A DNA stretch of 64,000 nucleotides from assembly GCA_027924585.1 (NCBI GenBank), contig BSBM01000779.1:16288001-16352000 (forward strand), written 5' to 3'. Under the pieces are notes generated by a model. That model ran no database searches, was not told the origin of the DNA, and was given only the letters and a program-made list of their open reading frames with translations. Of this stretch, positions 56,378 to 64,000 are shown in pieces. This DNA is from Larix kaempferi. Taxonomy: Eukaryota; Streptophyta; Pinopsida; Pinales; Pinaceae. Both the position numbers and the translations under genes were made by a program. Every line of letters begins with the position of its first letter. The stretch's first letter is position 1.

Positions 56378-58751
56378 CCGTACTCACTCTCTCACATGCG
56401 TGATCTCGGTCATTTTAGAGGTCAAATGTTACTTGTATATTTGGTTTTCATTCTAAACACCTAGTATTCCTCCCCCGCGGGTCGTCATTTCTCCCCACCA
56501 CCACATCCTTGGCTTGGTGAGCTCACCTTTATTTATGGCCCTTTTTGCCTCTTTTTCTTTCTTTGACCATTCCAGAGTCATCCAAACTTCATTTTTAGTG
56601 TCGTTTGCACCGCCAAATTCAGAATTTTGTGCCTGTGATGATGCTTGAGATCATTTCTTGCTCTCACTTAATCCTTTTTTGGGCATTTTTTCCATGACCC
56701 TCGCCGCCTCGATTTGCATGCCACAAAGGTCGCAGTCGTTTTTCCCCAATTTTGACCATTTTGTCTATTGCGGCCTATTCACGAGCCCTCTGCTCCCTCC
56801 ATACTGCAGTTATTGTGTTCTTTTTCCACCATCCATCTACCTGCAAGGAGGCCCCATCAGTGTTCCCACCCACACTCTCTTGGTTCCCATAGTTGTCCCT
56901 TGATTGAACACTTCCTCCTTGCTTGGCTCTTACATCTGTTCAGTATACTTTTATCCCTTTTTCGGACCGGGCAGCTCCTTTACAAAAAAGGCACTTAGGG
57001 AGTTTATGTAAGCTCTTTTCTGACTCCTTAAAAGAATGAAAAGATCGCCGAGTAATATTGCTTCCTTTCATGCTCGTTAAACGTATCTGAAAGGGCATCT
57101 ATCTGGTATAAGTTTACCCATTTTCTGGACCCGGTAGACTAATTACGAAAAATCAATACTCTAGTCACACCGGCTAGAAGAGTTCTTCATTGCATACTTT
57201 TATGCTTTTTCGGGCCTTGGAGACTGAGACACGAAAAAGAACCCCCTTGGAGTCTTCTTATTGCTTTCAAACTCTCTAAAATTGAAAGCAACCACGAGCA
57301 TTCACCGTCCTGGGCTCATATAAATCCACACGACGGTACCTTTCCACCATTTCAGAGTCTTCTTATCGCTTTCAGACTCCTTAAAATTGAAAGCACCCAC
57401 GAGCATGCACTGTCTTGGGATCAGATAAATCCACACGACAATACCATTTAGAGCACACTTTTATCCCTTCTTCGAGGTCCTTAAACCATGAAGAAGGCCC
57501 AAATGGTGCCTCTCAGTGCCACGACAGATCACATCTTGTCCCAACATTATGACAAACCCCCAGCTTGGTCGCCTTTGTTCAGACTATTCTGCGATGTGTC
57601 ACCCTTCGAATCTCTGGATATCACTCATCAGTCTTCCCCCCCTAAGTCTCCCCCATTGCAGTCATAGTCCCTAGTCCCTTAAGCTATGATCCCCTTCCCT
57701 CAAGTCAGTTTCATATGTTACCAGGTCATCCTTGCCATCATACTCTGAACAAAGGAAGTTTGAGTCCTCCCACTCTGCGACCCTCGTATCCCCCCACAGT
57801 ATGTCAGTCTTACATCCAGTACTATCACCTCTTGGTTGTACACCTCGCCCTCCTATAAAGGAAACATTATTGCCTTAGTAGTTGCAGGTCTCCCTCTGTT
57901 GACGCCAACACATCTATTCCAGAGGATAGACCCAGAGGTCCCTGTACCTTGGACTCATCTCCATCAGTGGTGAGTGCCTACGGACCATCTGAGAGAAGTC
58001 CTTAGTGCCTCTTAGAATGGTTGTTTCTCACGTGCTCGACTTCAACTCCATAATCACACTGTTGAGATTCGCACGGGGTATTGGTCCCTTCAGTTATTGG
58101 TTGAAGACCTCGGATGTCCCCTGGATATAGCACATTGGTGAGTCTATTTGGAACCCCCCAGTTGTATGTTCCCGAGGATATCCTAGCTGCATTGGCGATA
58201 GTGTTAGAATCCCTTCAGCTATGTGCTTCCTAGAGTATCCAGTTCATATGCAGTTCAGTGTACCTTCGAGATTCCGACTCTTAGTCATTGAGTCCATACA
58301 GTTGTTGGACACCTTCAGATCCAGTAGAGCATCAATTGTTGTGGTACCGCATTCAAGATGAATGCCATTGTTTCCATGTATCAGTTCTTCAGATCAATCA
58401 TGGTTGGACCATGAGTATGTCCCATATTTGTGTCCCCTCTGGAACATTATGATGTACACAGCAGTTCTCTATGTATTGTTCAGGTCCTCTTTTGGGCCTC
58501 ATTATTATTTGTATATCTTGATACGAGCATGGGTATGCCCGCCTCCTCCATATATTTGAGATTATTCCTCATCCATTATTGAGGTGATGTATTTCTAGTT
58601 TTAGCCTTTGCAGTTTGTATGGAGCATGCGTTCCGGTCTCCGACCAGTTTCTGCTCTCCACCATCATGCTCATACCCCTGGAAAACTACATAACCTATGA
58701 TGTATATCAGTCATACGATGAGCTCCCGACCTCACACATTAGGGGGCAATC
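56378..58751 (+). other. TE-K non-coding 3' region with hairpins and PPT
   Basis: No coding seen. 56950-57500 contains a series of stem-loops and a ~92-bp tandem duplication (57251-57342 and 57356-57446). It ends with a purine-rich PPT TTAGGGGGCAATC at 58739-58751. Confidence 0.7.
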
Positions 58752-59535
58752 TGTTAACACACATAAATTGTTCACTAGCTCATCTCCCTAGTCACATAAC
58801 CCATTTGTCCACTTTTCCTACATTTTTGGCCTCCAAAACCCCAAAAAACCACAAATTGGTAACCAAATGGGCAAAAAATCATTATTTTCCTCCTCAATTA
58901 ATGAAAATCCTCCAAAAAATGGTCAAAATCCCCCAAAAAAAGAAAAAGAAAAAGGTAAAAAGTCAAAATAAAATAAAATAAAAAAAGAGGGAAAACTCAA
59001 AATACCACTAGCCAATACTATTGGTTGTCCAAAACCATGGGTCAATACTCCACCACACAAATCACTATAAAAAGGTGATGGAGGCCCCCCATTTCACATA
59101 CATTCATAATCACTCTTCATACCCTTATGCTGCCAAATTTCCTATAGCACTCTATCCTACCCTTTCAAGATTTTGTGCCCATCTAGTTGAATCTTGGCCA
59201 CCCATTGAGCATTTGGAGAAGAGCAAGGAACTCTGGAGACCCGATGCGCTACTCTTCGTACTGCTACAAGGGCCCCCATCACCTCATCTTCTGAGGTAAC
59301 CATTACTACAAACCCTTATTTGCCATATAATATAAAAAAACACAAGTTTCATTCATGGGTTCATGTTGATCTATTAGTTTATTGCAGTAGTTAGATTTAT
59401 TTTATGTTTGTTATTTGCACATACCATTTGCTTATTATCTAGTTTTTTTTCTATTTTTATGAACTGCTACTAAGGGTTCCTGAATCCTTAGTAGGTTCTC
59501 TTTAGCACAAGCTGGTGTGAAAACACTAGCTACAA
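58752..59535 (+). repeat. TE-K 3' LTR
   Basis: 784 bp, TGTTAACACACATAAATTG to ...CACTAGCTACA, matching 49848-50626. Confidence 0.95.
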
Positions 59536-60784
59536 CAATAGAGAAGAGAGATCAATCAGATGTGTGCCCAACACAACAATAACAAGCACGAACAATACCC
59601 TGCACAAAGAGAAGCGCCTTGACTTCAATGGAGAAGAGAATTCGCTTCACACTAGATTCAAAAATCTTGTATATCATATTTATACATTCTTCTCTTCTAT
59701 TTTTAACTTCTAACTTCAGGATAAACTCGCCCTCAAACTGGATGTATTATTCTTGCATGGAGTGGTGCGCCCCACTTCTCATGCAGTGCTTCATCTCATT
59801 GAGTTTTCACTTGGGATGAACTCGCCTCTTAACTGAAAGCTTTCCCACTTAGTTAGGTGGCTAACTTAAGTGTCGACATGCAAGTGTCACAACTCACGTG
59901 TCATATTTTAGTTTAACATAAGTGTCGTCATGCAATAACACTTAGTTAACTAGATCTTCTTTGTTGTCACTTAGTTAACTCTCTTTAACTGAAGTGTCAT
60001 CTTTTAGTTTAACTAAAGTGAAAATACTTTAGTTAACTAGTCCCTTTTATTTAACACTTAGTTAATTGAAATCATGTTGATTGATTTAATTGAAGTGACC
60101 ACTGTGAGTTCTTTGGCTAACTAAGACATATATTTAACCGATGCTTTAATTGAAGCATTGATACTTAAATGAAGCTTTATAACTGAAGCTTTAATAATTC
60201 AAGTTCTCTTTAATTAGCTGAAGTGTATGCATTGGAAATTTTGAATTCTCTTGATCTCTATGCTTTATATTTTATTTATTTACCTCTTACTACATGGTCA
60301 ATATGTGCTAACCTTAATTATCCATCACATTACATTATACTAAGAAGAATTATCGGATGTTGTGATCATATTATATTATTCTAGACCAAATGATCATATG
60401 CTAAAGTAATTCACTTTAGAGGTGATCAATCTCTAAAGGAGACTTAATAGCAATCTGGTGATCATGACTAATAATATATCACACAACATTAAATGTTTTT
60501 AACAAGTAAATCATGGACCTTTATATGGAACCTCTATACGGGAAGTCCATCTCATGGATACCTTTATACGGAAGGTTCACATGATAATCATGACTTGATA
60601 CACACAAGTTCCGAACCTTGTCCAACAAGACTTTATAACATCATTATTTTGATCAATTACCTCTATACGGGAGGAATAACCTTTACACGGAAGGTAATCA
60701 AAGTGCTCACCTCTATACGGGAGGATCAATCTTGACTACACAAGATTGGTTTGGAGAATGTCTCTTGATGTTGTATATTTAACA
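59536..60784 (-). repeat. TE-J 5' LTR, main part
   Basis: Minus strand begins TGTTAAATATACAACATC at 60784. The first 460 bp match the 3' LTR. It contains the second set of the palindromic motif (60518-60724) and a stretch rich in 'TTAGTTAACT' words (59850-60130). Confidence 0.9.
60518..60724. promoter_or_regulatory. Palindromic motif cluster in the TE-J 5' LTR
   Basis: Counterparts of the six 3' LTR motifs at 60518-60532 (damaged), 60531-60545 (overlapping the first after a small deletion), 60561-60575, 60660-60674, 60680-60694 and 60710-60724. Copies 3 to 6 retain the stem. Confidence 0.75.
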
Positions 60785-60864
60785 TTTTAGACCATATAAG
60801 TCTTGCATATACCCTTTGTGTAATTACATCACATTTAAATTTTGGGTCAAAACAAGGTGTTACA
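60785..60864 (-). repeat. TE-L 3' LTR start
   Basis: Minus strand TGTAACACCTTGTTTTGACC from 60864, cut by TE-J at 60785 after 80 bp. Confidence 0.7.
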
Positions 60865-60879
60865 TTCCCTTCCCCCTTA
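60865..60879 (-). other. TE-L polypurine tract
   Basis: Minus strand TAAGGGGGAAGGGAA before the LTR start TGTAACACC. Confidence 0.8.
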
Positions 60880-60939
60880 ATTTATCCGCATATTAGCACT
60901 ATGTACACGTACAAAAACATTACAACAAATATGTCAAAA

Positions 60940-61444
60940 TAACTACGAGTATGCCTCATGCATTGCATCCTTAAATTCCCACGTTGCTTCTTAAGGGTCG
61001 TAATGTGTACATTGGATCTTTACCTTCCCTATGGTTTTGTTCCTGAGCAACTTTACCTTCCTCTCGAGGATGCATACTGGTTGCACCGAAATAAGTCCTT
61101 CCAAATCCACTTGAATCACAACCCAATCAATAATGTGGTTAGGATTAGGTATACACGTTTGAGATAATGACACATGAAACACATTGTGCACTTTTATGCA
61201 AGCAGACAATGCAATATCATATGCAACAAGCTCTACTAGCTAAGATTTCAAATGGCATGCAGTATCTAGGTGCTAGTTTAGGACAAATTATGAGTTTCAA
61301 TGAACTCTTTTGTGGCATGACTTTCAAATACACGTGTTCACCAACTCTGAATTCTCTTGTTACTCTACCATTGTCTGCATAACTTTTATGTCTATCATGT
61401 GTCCTCTTTAAAAATTTCCTAATCTTTACAATCTCCTCTTCCAT
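60940..61444 (-). pseudogene. pol: TE-L integrase C-terminus and chromodomain-like tail
   Basis: 61217-61444 encodes KSYADNGRVTREFRVGEHVY, then LKVMPQKSS, the usual 'R..EF.VGD.V.LK' GPF-side block. 60991-61209 encodes VFHVSLSQTCIPNPNHIIDW and a tail with ILERKVKLLRNKTIGKVKIQ, then a stop and EATWEFKDAM near 60960. The W-E...M end is the typical chromodomain-like end of this lineage. Confidence 0.8.
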
Positions 61445-62290
61445 TTTCTTAAGTAATTATGGCACAGTTACTATTATGTCTCTTGAATTTTTCCAACTGA
61501 TTGGAGTATTGCATTTTCTACCATACAAGGCTTCAAATGGACTCATCTTCATTGAAGAAAGATACCCATTGTTGTATGCAAACTCCACCAAGTACAAATA
61601 ATCCTCCTATTTAGATGGTAATTAATCCATCACATACATTTTCCTACATTTTTTCCATCTATCTGTGGGTGATATGCTGTACTTAAATTCAGATTTGTTC
61701 CAAATCCCTCGAATGACCCTTTCCAAAAGTTAAAAGTAATCTTTGGATCTCTGTCTGAAACAATGGCTTTGGTATTCCATGCAATATGGAAATCTTTTTC
61801 ATATATATTTACGCTATGTTAGTTGTCTTATGTGTTGACTTGATTGGATAAATTGGGCATCCTTCGTTAGCTTGTCGACCACTACCATGATGGAATCATG
61901 TTGCTTCATTGTCTTGGGAAACTTAGTGATGAAATCAATGGTCACCACATTCCATTTCCACTTTGGTATTGGTAGTAGTTTTAGTAAATCCGATGGATGT
62001 TTGTGCACCACTTTTACCTCCTGGCATTCCATGCACCTGGCTATATACTCAACAACCTATTTCTTCATTCCTAGACAAAAGTATTGACTTCTCACTATTG
62101 CAATTGTCTTTTAGTATCCAAGGTGTCCTGCATATGGAACCTTATGCATCTCATTCATTATCAGTTCCTTAATTCAACAAAATTAGGAATATAAACTCTA
62201 TTTTTATGCATAAGAAGTCCACCATCTTCCAATCTATATTCTTCATATTTCTTGTTGTACATTTTCTCGTTGCAATCCTTCTTTTACCTG
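61445..62290 (-). pseudogene. pol: TE-L integrase
   Basis: Zinc-binding CMECQEV (C-x2-C) near 62030, then KWKWNVVTIDFITKFPKTMK (first catalytic Asp) and MVVVDKLTKDAQFI at 61814-61985. [14 protein letters not shown] near 61745-61790 holds the second Asp; the third (E of the usual GQTE) is not recognisable after AYHPQIDG near 61665. Stops and frame changes throughout. Confidence 0.85.
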
Positions 62291-62477
62291 TAGATAATAT
62301 TCATTTGAGCTAACAACCTCAAGAATTTTGGTTCTTGAATCGGATTTACACATGCTAATGGTTGTAGCATGCATTTCATGTACTCTCATGCTGAGTCTCT
62401 TTCCCTTTGTATATGTTTGATATCGAAATCAAACTCACAAATAAATTCCACCATATTGTCTACCTAGCATTTAAATT

Positions 62478-62880
62478 CTATTTTTCAAACAAGTATTTCA
62501 AGCCACTGTGATCTGTCCTTAATTCAAATTTCCTTCCCATAAGATAATGTCTCCACATCTTTAATCCATGCACTATAGCAACCAACTCTAAATCATGTGT
62601 GACATAATTTTTCTCATGTTCCTTCAACTTCTCGGACTCATATAAAACCACATGCCCATTTTTCATAAGCACTCCACCAATTCCTTCTTTGCATACCACA
62701 CATCTGTGCATACCACACAATATTCATTTAGATCAACAATTCTGAGAATTGGTGTACTAGTTAGTAATCTCTTTAGTTGCTGGAAATTTTCTTCACACCG
62801 TGGATTCCATTCAAATTAACTCCTTTCTTTTGTAATGAGGTAATTGGATGTGCTACTTTTGAGAAGCCTTCTATGAATCT
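62478..62880 (-). pseudogene. pol: TE-L RNase H
   Basis: VVCKEGIGGVLMKNGHVVLY, ESEKLKEHEKNYVTHDLELV, LKMWRHYLMGRKFELRTDHS (62478-62690). Upstream the minus strand reads VVCTDV in another frame; a short insertion repeating 'gtggtatgc' between the catalytic Asp and KEGIGG shifted the frame. Confidence 0.85.
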
Positions 62881-63669
62881 TATGTAATATCTAACCAATC
62901 CCATAAATGATCTTACCTTGGATACATTCCTGGGTGTATGCCATCCCATGATAGCTTCAATCTTCCTTGGATCTACTGTTATCCCTTATTAAGATATGAT
63001 ATGTCCCAAATACTGAATTTGCTTATGATAAAATGAATATTTACTCAACTTAGCATAAATTTGATTCTCTCTTAGCACCTATAGTACTAATCTCAAATGC
63101 TCCTCATGCCCCGCCTCTGATTTTGAATAAATAAGAATGTCATCTAAGAATACAATGACAAACTTATCCAAATAATGTCTAAATATGCCAGTCATCAAGC
63201 ACATAAAGATAGTTGGTGCATTTGTTAACCCAAATGGTAGCACTACAAACTCATAATGACCATATATGGTTCTAAAAGATGTTTTGTTGATGTATCCTCA
63301 CTTGATGAGAGCCTAATCTCAAATATATATTTGATAAAATCCTTGTTCCCTTTGGTTGATCAAACAAGTCATGAATTATGGGAAAACAATATCTATTTTT
63401 CATAGTGACTCTATTTAACTTCTTGAAGTCAATACACAACGTCAACATCCATCCTTCTTCTTTACAAAAAGTATTAGTGCTCCCCAAAGTGACACACTTG
63501 CATGTGTGTATCCTTTCTTCAATAGTTCTTCTAGTTGCATTTGTAATTTGTTCAACTTAGGTGTACTCATTTTGTATGGAAATTTGGAAACTAAGGCAAC
63601 TCTAGGTACCAAGTTAATAGAAAAATCAATGTCCCTTTTAGGTGGCAAACTTGGTATTTCCTCAAACAC
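62881..63669 (-). pseudogene. pol: TE-L reverse transcriptase
   Basis: From 63669: IPSLPPKRDIDFSINLVP, LEELLKKGYTHASVSLWGA (family: G.I.PS.SPWGAP), ILFVKKKDG, then in other frames MLTLCIDFKKLNRVTMKNRY and [10 protein letters not shown] (63272-63487), [12 protein letters not shown] near 63200, the catalytic box FLDDILIYS near 63130-63155 (both Asp intact) and a YLGHIIS block near 62990. Frame changes near 63450 and 63270. Confidence 0.9.
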
Positions 63670-63783
63670 ATATGTTAATTGTTATAATACTGGAAAATAT
63701 TCCAAGATGGTGCCTTTACCCTTTTTTGGCTCCTCCACATAAGTTGCATACAATTAACATCCTTTCCTGAAACACCCTTTTAA

Positions 63784-64000
63784 CTATACAGCCGAAATTT
63801 TCCTTTTGGAAACAGGCCTTGGAATGCCTTTCACTTTCTTCTGCTCTCCTTCTTCGTCAAGACAAGTGAGAATCTTATTATGGCAATCTAAAATAACATG
63901 GTGTGCATCCATCCCATTAAGCACATCATAGGAACCAATAGGTATTATGTTTAGATCGACAAATGTATGGACTCCATTCATATCTAATGGACAACCCTTT
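63784..64000 (-). pseudogene. pol: TE-L protease end
   Basis: DLNIIPIGSYDVLNGMDAHH and VILDCHNKILTCLDEEGEQ match the C-terminal half of a gypsy protease (the L-G-x-D-V-I-L-G-M-D-W-L block, here NGMD with the WL part altered). The active-site DSG lies beyond the right edge. Confidence 0.8.

Larger units (their letters stand above)
49848..59535 (+). mobile_element. TE-K: 9.7-kb Ty3/gypsy (Tat-like) element with gag and protease but no RT or integrase
   Basis: LTRs 49848-50626 and 58752-59535; flanks GCAAT (49843-49847) and ACAAT (59536-59540) form a TSD with one mismatch. PBS resembles the 'TGG-GACTCC' type of Tat elements. The interior has a long leader, a Pro-rich gag with CCHC, a protease, a second CCHC-containing frame, and a 2.4-kb non-coding region with hairpins. 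No RT, RNase H or integrase motif was found in the 8.1-kb interior on either strand. Confidence 0.9.
45017..60784 (-). mobile_element. TE-J: Copia LTR retrotransposon split by TE-K
   Basis: Minus strand. The 5' LTR is in two parts (59536-60784 and 49582-49847) around TE-K; then PBS, gag, PR, IN, RT, RH, PPT and a 3' LTR truncated by TE-I at 45017. All recognised coding pieces lie in one reading frame from about 49490 to 45549, with stops but no frameshift that I can see. It interrupts the 3' LTR of TE-L at 60785. Confidence 0.95.
60785..64000 (-). mobile_element. TE-L: Ty3/gypsy retrotransposon, 3' half
   Basis: Minus strand. A short 3' LTR remnant (60785-60864), a PPT, then going up in coordinate a chromodomain-like tail, integrase, RNase H, RT and protease. 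The 5' half lies right of the window and the rest of the LTR was separated by TE-J. Frames change often. Confidence 0.9.

Overview
This window looks like intergenic DNA from a seed plant with a large, transposon-filled genome. A gymnosperm is my best guess, but that is an inference. I found no host gene, tRNA or rRNA. Almost every base assigned belongs to LTR retrotransposons, all of them coding-dead. The evidence is paired LTRs, TG...CA ends, tRNA-type primer binding sites (PBS), polypurine tracts (PPT), target-site duplications (TSD), and recognisable gag, protease, integrase, reverse transcriptase (RT) and RNase H fragments carrying stops and frameshifts. I name twelve elements TE-A to TE-L.

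Left block (1-17051) is a nest. TE-D (only its 3' end, 16654-17051) was interrupted by TE-B, a minus-strand Copia element ending at 16653. TE-B was hit three times: by TE-A (gag-only Ty3/gypsy with a Tat/Athila-like PBS, 1-3938) in its 3' LTR; by TE-C (short gag-only Copia derivative, 8328-11394, exact 5-bp TSD) in its pol; and by a poly(A)-tailed retroposon (14966-16491, 16-bp TSD) in its 5' LTR.

Middle block (17052-31115) holds TE-E (Copia deletion derivative, 18196-21999, related to TE-C) and TE-F (a gag-only gypsy remnant, 22351-27612) split by a 2.8-kb solo LTR (TE-G, 23503-26297). A gene-free stretch follows, with a 0.74-kb CTAACC-rich, telomere-like array at 29450-30192.

Right block (31116-64000) starts with TE-H, a nearly full-length chromodomain-type Ty3/gypsy (31116-38507) whose catalytic residues are mutated. 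It abuts TE-I (Copia, plus strand, 38532-45016). TE-L (minus-strand gypsy, continuing off the right edge) was interrupted by TE-J (minus-strand Copia, 45017-60784). TE-J in turn contains TE-K (a 9.7-kb gag-protease gypsy element without RT or integrase, 49848-59535) and is truncated by TE-I.

No gene cooperates with another as a host pathway; the logic is insertion, nesting and decay. The signals most worth following are a six-copy hairpin motif with compensatory base changes in the TE-J LTR, two extra CCHC zinc knuckles downstream of the protease in TE-K, a copy of TE-I's own PPT region abutting its 5' LTR, and pol frames of TE-I and TE-J destroyed by in-frame stops with no frameshift seen.
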